A stretch of 38,782 nucleotides of DNA from Chara braunii (GCA_003427395.1 BFEA01000341.1:1488819-1527600); one strand, 5' to 3'. Counted from the first letter of the stretch, positions 10,309 to 19,145 are shown. Numbers and translations: made by a program. Notes: generated by a model not told the origin, from the letters alone.

Positions 10309-11516
10309 GTGGAAGGCTGGAAGGTTCGGGCGGCTTTGGGAACCATCCGAAATTCCTCGGGGGTTTCGTTCTCGAAAAGTTCAACCAAGTGTTTCCACTC
10401 ACTCTCACTAGGCATCTCTTCCTCGCACTTCTGTTCTTCGAATCCGCTACTATTACCCGGGGATGAAAATTCCTCGTGATCGGGACCTTGAATCATCCCT
10501 ATCCGAGCAGGATTATGATTTTTTTTTACTGTTCGGGTTGAAATCCGCAACGGGACTGTTTTCCTCCTGTTTGTGTGAGCACCAACTGCTTGGAATCGAA
10601 ATGCATGCGGGCACCTACCGCCATTGCCCAAACCAGTCCTAACAACACCGAATATGAGTCCACATCTATAACTAAAGCGTTAACGAGGACTTGTACCCGT
10701 CCAACTTTCACGGCCACATTCTCGATGACTCCAATGATATTCATTGCTTTCTCATCGGCAGAGACATAATGGTCCTTGCCAGATTGAGGGAGAGTCGAGT
10801 TGAGTCGTCCTGTTCTTTTTACCGTGTCTAATGATATAGCAACCGCAGAGGAGCCGGTATCGATGAGAGCGTTAAAAGGTTTGCCCCATACTTCGCAATC
10901 ACATTCATCACTTTTCCACAACAGTGGTTGAGCTCGCACGAAGTGATCTTTCTTAACTAATGAAATTGCAGCTACTCGCGCGGCTTCGGGTTCACCAACT
11001 TCGGGTTCAGGTGATGCAACACCCTCCGCTCCTTCTTCCTTCTTCTTTTTCAACATTCGTTGTATGCGCTGGCATGTAAAGCGTTTTTGATTCTTCTGAC
11101 ATTGCTGCAGCAGCTTGTTATTTGCTGCTTCGGATATGGTGAGCAAATGCCCTACTGGGACCGGAACGCGAATGTCCAGTTGCTTGAGCATTCGTAGTAC
11201 ATCAATTTCTCCCGTCCGAAATTGTGGTCCGGGGTTAGATTCACGTTCGACCCATTCAAGATCGTCCTGGGCTGGTCGAATGACTCCGATCATGTCGGCG
11301 AGATGAACGTATTCGACCGGATCAACCACATCAGCAGCTTCGGAAGAAGAAGTTCCTGAGGTTGATGCAACTGCTATTGAGGGGGAAGATCGCTCAGGGG
11401 CATAGGCAATGATCTCCTCGTTTCGAGCCGTATCCATTAGTGTGGCCAACTGTCCTTGATTCAGAACTACGGGGGCTGCGGCAGGTGGGGGCTGGTTTCG
11501 TTTTGGCTGCGGACAG
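10305..11516 (-). pseudogene. protease region of element A
   Basis: The main frame (11516-10526) contains a retropepsin-like aspartic protease with FNALIDTGSSAVAIS (DTG codons 10861-10853) and a VLLGLVWA strand near the end of the domain. It starts right after the zinc knuckle and includes a linker with a Lys-rich patch. A frameshift near 10530-10630 moves the reading frame into 10631-10305, which carries acidic sequence (EEEMPSESEWKHLVELFENE). A further shift leads into the RT frame. Length and order match element B. Confidence 0.8.
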
Positions 11517-11517
11517 T

Positions 11518-11543
11518 CCCGGGCAAAATGCCCGGGCAAAATG
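11518..11543. repeat. 13 bp tandem duplication in the zinc knuckle
   Basis: cccgggcaaaatg occurs twice in direct succession. One copy would give GHFARDCPQPKRN in the gag-to-protease frame; two copies give a frameshift. It is a slippage-type mutation that broke gag-pol in this element. Confidence 0.85.
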
Positions 11544-12563
11544 CCCGGTCTGTTTATAGTTGTAGCACTCGATTTTCCCCGCCTGGTTAGCTGTGGGAGG
11601 GAACTGTGGTGCATATCCGGGTGTAGGCAAAAGCGGGAACGATGCATGGGTAGGTCGAGCAGGAGCCGGGTTGGGCTTAATTAGTCTGCTCATTATCTGT
11701 TCCATTCGATCCATGTGAGCCGCCTGCATTTGGACCAGGTTGCTCATCCATTCAGATTGTTTGGTAGTATCTGTATGGATCATCTGTGCCAAGTGCATGT
11801 TTGTTATGGCCATAGGGGAGGGATCTTGGGAGCTTCTGGGTTTAACAGTTGCTACCTGTTGGTTCATTGAGAGGGTTGGAGGAGGGGGAGAAGGAACTGA
11901 CGGGATATCAGAGGCGACCCCTTCGGGATGATCAGGCCGGGGATAGAATCGTTCTACCGCTCGTAACCACGATCGTCGTTTCGCCACTACATCTTGAATC
12001 GTGTCCGTAATGTCTTCGTCTCCCTGACCGATATATTTCTTTGTATCCGTCAGGTCTAACTCAAGTGCTTTAGTGATGATAGCGGATAGCTGGTGCGTTT
12101 TAGGGGGGACCTTTTTCTGCAGCTTTCCTTTTAACGTCGGACTTCATAGATGATCGATGAACAAATCTCGGACGGACTTTTCATCTCGCCCTGATTTGTC
12201 TAACGTAGTTTGGAATCGATCCACGAAGTCAGGCAGCAATTCCCCTGGTTCTTGCGGTCGAGTCTTGAGCACATACCAAGCGGCATCTTCGCTGACCGTA
12301 TCAAATCTGGCCAAGAATGCTTGCTTGCAGGTGTTCCAATCTACCCACGTGTGTTTCCTAAGCCAATCATGCGCCGTGTTGCGAAGCAGCAAGGTGATGA
12401 CGCGGGGAAGATCTCCCTCGCTATATCCTTGAGCTTCGACGGCTTCCAACCAAGCTTCGTGGTGGGTGTGATTAGGAAAGAAAGGAAAAGGGGCGGGCAT
12501 ACTAACAATCACCCTGGGGGGCGCTATGTTACCGTCTGCCATTGGCATAGCTGGTCTAGCCGC

Positions 12564-12581
12564 ACCAGATCTAGATCTGGT
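12564..12581. repeat. palindrome at right inversion junction
   Basis: ACCAGATCTAGATCTGGT is a perfect 18-base palindrome. Gag of element A begins on its left (minus strand) and the second part of ORF3 on its right (+ strand), so it marks the right breakpoint of the inversion. Confidence 0.8.
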
Positions 12582-12814
12582 CAACCTTCAATGGCGACAT
12601 CAACGCGGTCAGCCCACTTCGACATACTGCGATCTTGACCTCTTTACGAGAGCCTGAGTGGACGCAGCAGTTGTCAGCTGAGTGGCATCACGGTCTTGCG
12701 CGTCCAGGGAACAATCTAGTCCCGACGTTCGGGACTGACTTCGACGAAATTTGCACCTCTCCGCGCCAGCCGGCAATCGTGCTCCCCACCCTCATCCCCT
12801 TCCAACGCCCCTAA
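12575..12814 (+). pseudogene. ORF3 C-terminal part (element A)
   Basis: An open + strand frame of 79 codons ending in TAA at 12812-12814. It reads GDINAV, then LREPEWTQQL, TDFDEI, QPAIVLPTLIPF and QRP-stop, aligning with the end of ORF3 in B (GDITTV, LRDWGEEL, IDLDGI, NPTISLPALTVF, RPQ-stop). There is no start codon of its own: the N-terminal part lies inverted at 6445-6337. The stop shares a base with the ATG of ORF4 (TAATG). Function unknown, with no recognisable domain. Confidence 0.65.
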
Positions 12815-14038
12815 TGAACCACGCCGCTCCTCTCGCTCCTCTCTCCACCTTTGGTCTTCCCTCTCTCTTCCCTAGTACCTTCTGGCAATCCGATCTCCAT
12901 CCTCGCCTTTCTTTCCTGCTCGAGCCTCTTGTCGTCCCGCTCCTTGATCCCGGGCATTGGCAGGTGTGGCGCGAGACCTTTGTCGATCTGTCTGTGTGCT
13001 TGGCCCNNNNNNNNNNNNNNNNNNNNNNNNNNNNNNNNNNNNNNNNNNNNNNNNNNNNNNNNNNNNTTTCCTGCTCGAGCCTCTTGTCGTCCCGCTCCTT
13101 GATCCCGGGCATTGGCAGGTGTGGCGCGAGACCTTTGTCGATCTGTCTGTGTGCTTGGCCCGAGTGCAGGTGACGTGGACGCGGACCAGCGAGCATCCTG
13201 CGTGCATCGAGTACCTGGAGCTGTTGATCCTACAGGCTTGGAGAACTGAAGTGGAAGGTGATCTTCTCGGTTTCCTCTTCGGATCGGTGCGGCTAGGCCA
13301 TCGCCAACCAATTACTCAAGAACTCGTTGTCCCGCTCGCGCAACTGGCTTACGATCTCTCTCTTGACATCGTTTCGAAAATGTCGACAGTCCGGCTCTGC
13401 ACGTCATCACGCGGGCATTAGCGCAGTATCTTCAGTGGACTGCATGCTTGGAAGAACCCGGGAGTGAAAGCACTCTGCCATCGCGGCAGGAGTACTTGAA
13501 GTCGTACGAAATCATCGATCGTGCCTTCAATCCGAAGGAAGATCCTGAGGAGGCGCTTGAAGGGGAAGAAGAAGCCACCGAAGAAGAGGGCGACGCCGAC
13601 GAAGAAACGTCGGAGGAAGGAAGATATAGTGAGTACAGCGAAGGGGAGCAGAGTGAAGAAGAGGAGGAGGTAGAAGAAGAAGACGAAGAGGAGGAAGCCG
13701 GATCGGAGTGGGAGGCCTTGCCGGAAGAAGCGGCGCGCACAGGCACGGAGGCGAGAGATCCAGAGGCGGCACGTAGAAGGGATGAGATCGCCGCCGGGAA
13801 AAGCCAGCTGGAGTTCGCCAGTGAGGCGAACCTGCGCATCGACGACGACCCGACCAGGGATCTAGAGCCCCCCGAGCCCGAAGATGGCGGCCCAGCAACT
13901 GCGGCTCCGAGCGCATCGCGACGGAGACGAAGCCGATCCCCCTCCCCCTCCTCTGCCCCAGCCCGTCCCCCAGTTCGTCCACGTACCGATGCGGGCGATC
14001 GGCCTTCGTCCCCGGTCATTATCCAGCCGTCCCCTTGA
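12814..14038 (+). pseudogene. ORF4 of element A (acidic, SR-tailed protein)
   Basis: Starts at the ATG overlapping the ORF3 stop. The N-terminal half holds FWQSDLHPRLSF, WQVWRETFVDLSV, then RTEVEGDLLGFLFGS and LGHRQPI, all with close counterparts in B. After a 1-base frameshift near 13375 it continues as QYLQWTACLEEPG, a long Glu-rich block (about 13550-13720), a DDPTRDLEPP motif and a basic RRRRSRSPSPSS tail, ending at 14038. The acidic block plus an SR-like tail suggests a nucleic-acid or chromatin partner, but this is inference. The N gap at 13007-13066 lies in it and is flanked by a 95 bp exact duplication; merging those copies keeps the frame open. The last ~155 bases overlap ORF5. Confidence 0.65.
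12912..13161. other. scaffold gap flanked by identical 95 bp
   Basis: Sixty N bases (13007-13066) separate two identical copies of a 95-base sequence (12912-13006 and 13067-13161). This is what unmerged contig ends look like. The real locus most likely has one copy and no gap, which also restores the ORF4 frame. Confidence 0.85.
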
Positions 14039-14573
14039 TTACCTCACCCTCTGCCAGATCTATACCCCCGTCACCTTCCCTCACAACCCCTTTCCTCCCA
14101 ATACCTTCCGTCACTTTTACTCCACCCGTCTCGCCGTCACCGTCCATCCCCACCCTTCCCTTCAATGCGCAAACCCCACGTTCTGTTTGCACGTCCTTTT
14201 GTTCAGTGCCGCGTGGGAACAGAGTAACACAGTAGAAGTCTACTGCGTAATCACAGAAACCATCCCTGCATGTCGCCATCACAAGTTGTTTCGCGCGACA
14301 CTCTTCCGCACTTTCTCCACCCTTTACCCTAACTACCTCGCCTCCCTCCCCCACAGCGGCGATCGGTTTCCCCGCTTTCACCGGATCATCCGCTACGAGG
14401 AACTTCCGATCACAGAGGAAGGGATGAACCACTACTTACCCCCACTCCCTGAGTCCCCCCCAACCCTCCCTGTCGATACCCCCCCATGTATAATTTCTAT
14501 TTTCCCATCCCCACGCGACGCTGATACCCGACACGTGCCCATCCCACCCTCTTCTTATCCACGACCTTTCTAA
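13884..14573 (+). CDS. ORF5 of element A, conserved unknown protein
   Basis: An intact 229-codon frame from ATG 13884 to the TAA at the end, shifted +1 relative to ORF4, which it overlaps by 155 bases. After a Pro-rich start it has IGLRPRSLS, RPLDY, a FPHNPFPP stretch, TFCLHVLLFSAAW, VEVYCVITETI, STLYPNYLASLP, RFPRFHRIIRY and EEGM. Most of these blocks are shared with ORF5 of element B, at roughly 55-60% identity by eye. It sits where env would be, but I see no signal peptide, no convincing membrane segment and no glycoprotein features. The short hydrophobic HVLLFSAAW is too short to span a membrane. Function unknown. It is the only ORF of element A without a visible disruption. Confidence 0.65.
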   Translation: MAAQQLRLRAHRDGDEADPPPPPLPQPVPQFVHVPMRAIGLRPRSLSSRPLDYLTLCQIYTPVTFPHNPFPPNTFRHFYSTRLAVTVHPHPSLQCANPTFCLHVLLFSAAWEQSNTVEVYCVITETIPACRHHKLFRATLFRTFSTLYPNYLASLPHSGDRFPRFHRIIRYEELPITEEGMNHYLPPLPESPPTLPVDTPPCIISIFPSPRDADTRHVPIPPSSYPRPF

Positions 14574-15062
14574 GCGAGGCGATCGACTGGACAAATGGCC
14601 ACGTGTCCCCCCAACAACACGAATCAGCAGCTTCACGAAGATCACGCCATTGACGATGACGTCAACGCATGCTCTAATTCGACGGATTGGGCTGGACTGA
14701 GGGTGCAGAGCACACAGAGATCTGATGGACCATGATGGTGCCACCTGGACGATCTTCAAAGTTCGAAGGATAGGGGGTTGCATATGACATGGCTGCAGGA
14801 AACGGGATCCGAAACAACACGAGCCGGCATGCTTCACGGAGATCTTGCCACGGATGTTGTCGTCAACACGTGACCCGGCTCAGTTCTCTCCGCCGACATT
14901 TAGCTGATCTAAGCCTCCTACTTCCTCCTGCTTCTTCGTCTCCTCCCACTCCCCTCGTTCCTTGTACTTCTTCCTGCTTCTTCGTCTCCTCCGACTCCCT
15001 TTGTTCGAGCTTTCATGCAATCAGGAGATCGCATAATTTTGGAACCCCCTGCGCGTCACATA
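14574..15062 (+). other. 3' non-coding part of element A internal region
   Basis: No ORF. Two diverged copies of an ~60 bp unit (aacaacacga...gtcaacacgtg type) lie at about 14618-14676 and 14811-14871, and a ~40 bp pyrimidine-rich unit (cttcttcgtctcctcc) repeats at about 14918-15000. In element B the matching interval is only 136 bp, so A has expanded here. Confidence 0.6.
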
Positions 15063-15069
15063 TGTGACG
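15054..15069. repeat. palindrome at internal/3' LTR boundary (A)
   Basis: CGTCACATATGTGACG is a perfect palindrome: an LTR-end-like CGTCACA, then TA, then the TGTGACG start of the 3' LTR. Element B has the same arrangement (28247-28260). No purine-rich tract precedes the LTR on the + strand; the conserved neighbour is ttggaaccccctg. Confidence 0.75.
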
Positions 15070-15964
15070 AACCACTTCCCGACCCCGTGCTATCTTTCGT
15101 ACCCCTTGACTCAATACCCCCTTTTTGTATCATACCGACCCCACAAAACCCCCGTCGTTTTTCTTGATTTCAGGCGCCTTGTTTGGGCCCCCATTTTTGG
15201 AAGTTCTATTGATTCTTGGAATTCTGCTTTTTGTAATTCGGGAAATGTATGAGAAATTACGCACGCCTTAGCGAGCGCACTAGGAATCGGGCTAGACAGT
15301 TAGGAATTCCGGAATAAGCGGAACCCGACGTGTCTTTTTCTTTGCATGTATGTTCTCGGTCACGACGGAGAAAACTCTAGGAATTTTGTGAGAATACGGA
15401 TAGGCATAGGACTTTCTTTTCCCGCGTCGACTTTCGCGCGCGGATATGGTGATTTCAATTTTTGAATTGGTGTAGGACATAGGCAAGTTGTAACAGTTTT
15501 GGTGCCTTATTTTCTCTTGGTGTCGGCACCGCGCATGCGAGCTTCCTCCTCTTTATTTCCCATGTCCTTCTTTCCCCGCGCTCTCTTCTCTCTCCCTTCC
15601 CCCTCCTCTTCTTCTCCTATCGCAACTATTTTTCCCTCTTTCTCTCTCTCTGCTTTTTTGCGCTCCTGTTTCCCCCTCTTGATCATCTAAATCTTGGACC
15701 CGTCTCGCGCTGCTTTTCGCGCCTCGTTCCTTCTCGCTCTTCAACCTTAGCTCACGAAGCCCGGTTGATCCTCCGATTACCCTTGCTCACCAATCAGACG
15801 CGTTGAGCAAAAGGATCTTCCTATTGCGCGACGAATCTAATTGGTCGAATATCGGGGTCCGAAGGATCAACATGGCGTCCCTTGAGCACCCCTCGCTGAA
15901 CCTTCTCTTCTTACACTTCGATTTCCCCTCTATCTTCTCCCCCATTTATCTCCTTTCTCGCAAG

Positions 15965-15970
15965 TATAAA
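15965..15970 (+). promoter_or_regulatory. LTR TATA box (element A 3' LTR)
   Basis: TATAAA in the same conserved context as in the 5' LTR. From here transcription would read into the flanking DNA. Confidence 0.65.
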
Positions 15971-16387
15971 TTTCGCAAGCGCGCCTGCAAATCTCTCTTA
16001 CGTTTTTCACTCGCAAGCCAGCTTCCGGGAAGCAGTGGCTAGGTGATGCGTTTGGTGTGAGTCGAAAAGTTCTGTCAGGCTGACTGTACACTGGCCGGTT
16101 GCGCGCTTGATCGCCACGACGGACTGTGGGATCTGTGCGAGCCGAGTCGAGTCTGCGTCAGCGGGGTGACGATCGCAGTGGCGGAAGTTAGCACGCGACG
16201 ACCGGGATCGTCGGTGTGGGTATGAGGATCGATAATTAGAGTGAAGTGGATGATTGGCCTGGGGCCATACTGAGAGTTCACGACGAATGCGCCTTCATTG
16301 CGGATCTTTTTTTTTTGTGTGAGTCCATGGCTGCAAAGCCGAATGTTCCTTTGTTGGATCCCGGTGTCTCCTACCTCGACATTCTTC

Positions 16388-16388
<1 letters not shown>

Positions 16389-16447
<59 letters not shown>
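16389..16447. repeat. (CT)n microsatellite in 3' LTR
   Basis: Same position in the LTR as 4861-4930, but shorter, showing length change since insertion. Confidence 0.9.
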
Positions 16448-16452
<5 letters not shown>

Positions 16453-17073
16453 ATCTATCTCTGATTTGAATGGCGATGTATTATGAGTTTGTCTCTCCTG
16501 TGACCCAATGTGAACTCTTGTGATTCCCTGTGAAGAAGAACTTCTTCCCGAACTCTTCCATTAGTTTCTTGGGTAATCCTCGGATGTAAGGGAGCTCAAT
16601 CCTCTTGTTTTGTGAATAGTGGATGCGTGTGTACTATCCCCCGATTTGTCTTAGATGCATCATTGGCATTTTCGCACCTTCCACAATGGACGTATGTATA
16701 AAGATGCTTGTATTTTCACGTTGATTAGACACAGATCTTAACGGGATTTTGTTCGAGAATGCAAGAGTGTTTAGATCTGTCGTCTTGAATGCACTGCGAA
16801 TGCCATCAGCCTTATGCTGCACGACATCTGCAGACAGTTTATGGGGCCGCCTCGAAAAAGTCAGGCGCCTCGGATTTTGGTCGATCTGATCTACTGAAAC
16901 TGAGTCACGGATTGATCCCTCGAAACCCAAACCCGATTACTTGCATGGTTGCATGGGCTATGAAAGATGTCTCCCTCGTGTCGAAGGGAAGGAAAAGACT
17001 AGTTAGTTATTTTTCGATAGTGTTTTTTTGATGACGTATCGGGGTTTTTGCAAACTCATTTTGATTGATTGAT

Positions 17074-17613
17074 ATGTTGACTAACGGCCGCTCCTCGATC
17101 GGGCGCCAGCCTCCCATATCTCCCTCGTCAACGCGCCCCTTCCCTTACAACGAGGAAAGGACACGTGTATGCGAGTGGGACGTGCGAGAAGTTGTCGCAC
17201 GGATCGACGGATAATATTACTTCCCTCCCGAAAATCGTTGTTTCGGGTTCGTGGATGCAGGCTTTGTCATTATTGATACGCACTTTCCACCCTACTCAGT
17301 ACTGTTGCCATTTAACGAGCTGATTGTGATTCCGTGGACGGCAGTGGCGCCCCATTGGCCTCGAACCCTGTGCACTGAGTGCCAGCGTTTCGATCGCTAC
17401 GAATCAAAGGGTTTTTACTACCGGATACGGAGTGAAGACGAGCACAAGGAAAGAGTCACGATGCTGAGACCATCCACGTCAGACTCGGAACTGACCAACG
17501 AGCGACGTCGGTACTTGATACGGAAACGGGACACACGGAGTGTACCGAAGCCCTTCCGCTCTAAACGAAGATCCGTAGTGCGGTGGGAAGCTCGACAATA
17601 CTTTTTGGATTGA
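17074..17613 (+). pseudogene. ORF0 of element A, 3' LTR copy
   Basis: A frame of 179 codons from ATG 17074, with a single stop (TAA at 17212) where the 5' LTR has CAA. At the positions of the two 5' LTR stops this copy reads CAG and, after a 3-base length difference, Cys. It therefore shows the ORF was open at insertion. The core GFVIIDTHFPPY, VIPW, HWPR and CTEC and the Arg-rich C-terminus match the 5' copy. Confidence 0.65.
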
Positions 17614-17845
17614 ATTTGGATTTTTCTCTTTTCGCGCCGTGCCTACGAGCACATTCCGCGACGTGCGAAAGCAATCGACTCACTTTATAGGGCCAACACG
17701 GGGGATTTCAGTTCTGTATGTGTCCCCACACTCAATTTTCCAAAAATCCTTGGCACACCCCATCTTGCTGTTTTTCTGGGCCTTCTTTCCGCACTCTTAG
17801 CACTCCGAATGGAAGACAGCAGAGGGCGTGAGGTTGTGCGTCACA

Positions 17846-17849
17846 GAAC
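17846..17849. repeat. target-site duplication (right), GAAC
   Basis: Matches 3527-3530, directly after the CGTCACA end of the 3' LTR. Confidence 0.75.
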
Positions 17850-18005
17850 TGGGATCTCCGAAGGCAAGTTTCAGGGACAAAACTGCAGGAAGGTGGTCGC
17901 GCCTGGGTCTGGTGCTACGTAGATTGGGGTCACCACCTCCGCTGGTTACATCGTCGGGGTCGATCCCGTAGTTGGTGTACCAGCGGGATGCTGTGGCTGT
18001 CGTGT
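17846..18005 (-). mobile_element. LTR fragment, inverted (right part)
   Basis: Starts with the right copy of the GAAC duplication and continues gaactgggatctcc, similar to the complement of the element B LTR next to about 19918. Further in, only scattered similarity remains (cctggg...tgctac). It is read as the continuation of the LTR at 3409-3530 that element A split. No gene seen. Confidence 0.5.
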
Positions 18006-18108
18006 TGTGACGCCCAACCTCATGCCCAGCGCGACTTCCTGATCGAAGTGAAATGGGGGCCCGAAAGTGCGAAAGAGGGGTGTGCCAAGGATTTTACGAA
18101 AGTGGGGG
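18006..18108 (-). mobile_element. second inverted LTR end fragment
   Basis: Begins TGTGACGCCCAACCTCA and follows the fragment at 3409-3530 almost base for base (about 90% by eye) up to agtgggggt, where element B starts. It is a second LTR terminus in minus orientation, apparently the landing site of element B. Its continuation beyond B is not present, because the right side of B is truncated. Confidence 0.7.
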
Positions 18109-18530
18109 TGTGACGAACTATCTTCTATAATCGCGCGACTTCCTGCGCTCCGTGCGCGGGGATGCAGTGGGGAATCGGGAGGGACTTGATGGGTGATAGG
18201 GCGCAAGCAGGATCAGTGGGGCAAGTTGCCTGGATGCCCTTGCTTCTTTTTCGTTTTCGTTGGAGTTGATCCAGTGGGTAACTGTAGTTTTTGGCGGGCG
18301 CGATCGCAACTGTAATCTTCTTGTTCTTGTATTTCCTTCTTTCCTGCCTCGTCTTCGCATGCACACTCTTCCTCTGTCCCGAGTGGTTCTCACGGTTGCA
18401 TGCCTGGATCGATGCACGGAGAGAGGCTTCATCCCGCGCTGCGGCCAGGGCATGCAGACGTAGGCACTCCCTCCCTTCTCTTTCTCATCACTTGGCGCTA
18501 ATCCCGTATCCCTCGCGCAAGCATGCATGC

Positions 18531-18536
18531 TATAAA
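18531..18536 (+). promoter_or_regulatory. LTR TATA box (element B 5' LTR)
   Basis: TATAAA in ctataaatttcacaagcgcg, nearly identical to the promoter of element A. Transcription start is expected near 18560. Confidence 0.7.
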
Positions 18537-18618
18537 TTTCACAAGCGCGATTAGTTGTCTCTCTAACCTACTTGGGAGTTAGTGCGATCGAGAGGATCGG
18601 CTGACGAGCAGAAAGACG

Positions 18619-19145
18619 GTGAGTAGAGAGTCACACGATCCGACGAGCTGGCGCTGAGTGCGCGGGGTTGACGCGTGGCCGAGACGGACTGTGGCACGTG
18701 GGCGAACCTGACTTGCATACTCAGGCCAAGTGGGGTCACGACTCGGGTTGATGTTGGGGGTGCGGGGCGACGGAGTGCCCGCATCGAAAGAGAAAGAGAG
18801 AGAGAGATACGGGGATATGGTGGAATAGTATCTATTCTTCCTTCTGTCTATATATATTTTGATTTCAAAGATTGGTCAATTTTTGTTGCGGCATTTTTGT
18901 AATTTCTTGAGTAAATCATCTCGGACTTTTTGTTGTATGTATGTATGCATGAATGACGGTGAATGAGCTCGTATCCTTTCTTTTGAGTTGTCTTTTTTAC
19001 CAATGATTACGGAAACTGCTGGGTGTGTATGCTTGTGAATATTCAATAGTACTTTCCACCCCGGGAACGAGATTGATTGCCTAAGGGAACTAGCTACATG
19101 GTTGAACCAGTACGCTGACAGATCGCTCCTTGTTTATTTGTGCAG
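18619..19145 (+). other. putative intron in the LTR leader (B, 5' LTR)
   Basis: acgGTGAGTagag is a strong plant-like donor about 60 bases after the expected transcription start, and ttgtttatttgTGCAG is a good acceptor 147 bases before the ORF0 ATG. Both are kept in the 3' LTR (29109 and 29635). Removing this 527-base piece would shorten the leader before ORF0. Element A has a weaker donor-like ctagGTGATG at the equivalent place but no clear acceptor. Not proven without RNA data. Confidence 0.4.

Larger units (their letters stand above)
6337..12575 (-). other. inverted gag-pol-ORF3 segment of element A
   Basis: Read on the minus strand, this block runs gag, protease, RT, RNase H, PHD finger, integrase, start of ORF3, in the same order as the + strand of element B (20204-26260). 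Left and right of it, element A is + strand (5' LTR and primer site; rest of ORF3, ORF4, ORF5, 3' LTR). ORF3 is thus split, with its N-terminal part at 6445-6337 minus and its C-terminal part at 12575-12814 plus. About 40-45 ORF3 codons and the gag leader and start are missing compared with B, so the inversion came with small deletions at both ends. Confidence 0.8.
11518..12584 (-). pseudogene. gag of element A
   Basis: The capsid-like part (12584-12144) has WLEAVEAQGYSEG, a TAHDWLRKHTWVDW helix and PGELLPDFVDRF, typical of plant Ty3/gypsy gag. An in-frame TGA near 12144 interrupts it; after the stop the frame continues openly (KKVPPKTHQLSAI and on) to a zinc knuckle near 11570-11530. The knuckle reads CYNYKQTGHFAR then C, so the second Cys has become Tyr, and a 13-base tandem duplication (11518-11543) shifts the frame inside it. 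No ATG is in a convincing position at the 5' end: the start appears to have been lost at the inversion junction. Confidence 0.8.
3531..17845 (+). mobile_element. element A: LTR retrotransposon with inverted gag-pol
   Basis: A 14.3 kb Ty3/gypsy-type element. Two direct LTRs (3531-6315 and 15063-17845) are flanked by a GAAC duplication, and a primer-binding site follows the left LTR, so the LTR frame is + strand. Gag, protease, RT, RNase H, PHD finger and integrase all read on the minus strand (about 12584-6442), while the second part of ORF3, ORF4 and ORF5 read on the + strand (12575-14573). Compared with element B, the whole block from the gag start to the middle of ORF3 is flipped. The LTRs differ by roughly 4% over the first 140 bases by eye, so insertion is not recent. 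The coding regions carry several stops and frameshifts. Superfamily is assigned from the order RT, RNase H, integrase. Confidence 0.85.
15063..17845 (+). repeat. element A 3' LTR
   Basis: Direct repeat of the 5' LTR. It begins TGTGACG and ends CGTCACA, a perfect 7-base inverted terminal pair, and is followed by the GAAC duplication. It contains a TATA box at 15965-15970, a (CT)n tract at 16389-16447 and a second copy of ORF0. It has 9 terminal bases (TGCGTCACA) that are missing from the 5' LTR. Confidence 0.9.

Noticed and set aside
13432-14019. Long minus-strand ORF (Ser-rich) opposite ORF4
   Set aside because: It mirrors the Glu-rich codons of ORF4; the + strand frames are conserved with element B and carry the start/stop overlaps, while the antisense frame shows only Ser runs. 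The same applies to 26956-27622 minus.
13884-14573. ORF5 as an envelope protein
   Set aside because: The position fits, but there is no signal peptide, no membrane span and no cleavage or fusion-like segment, so an env call is not supported.
3531-17845. Two unrelated elements in opposite orientation instead of one element with an inversion
   Set aside because: The two halves of ORF3, the order of all parts relative to element B, the single target duplication and the absence of extra LTRs at the junctions fit one element with an internal inversion better.
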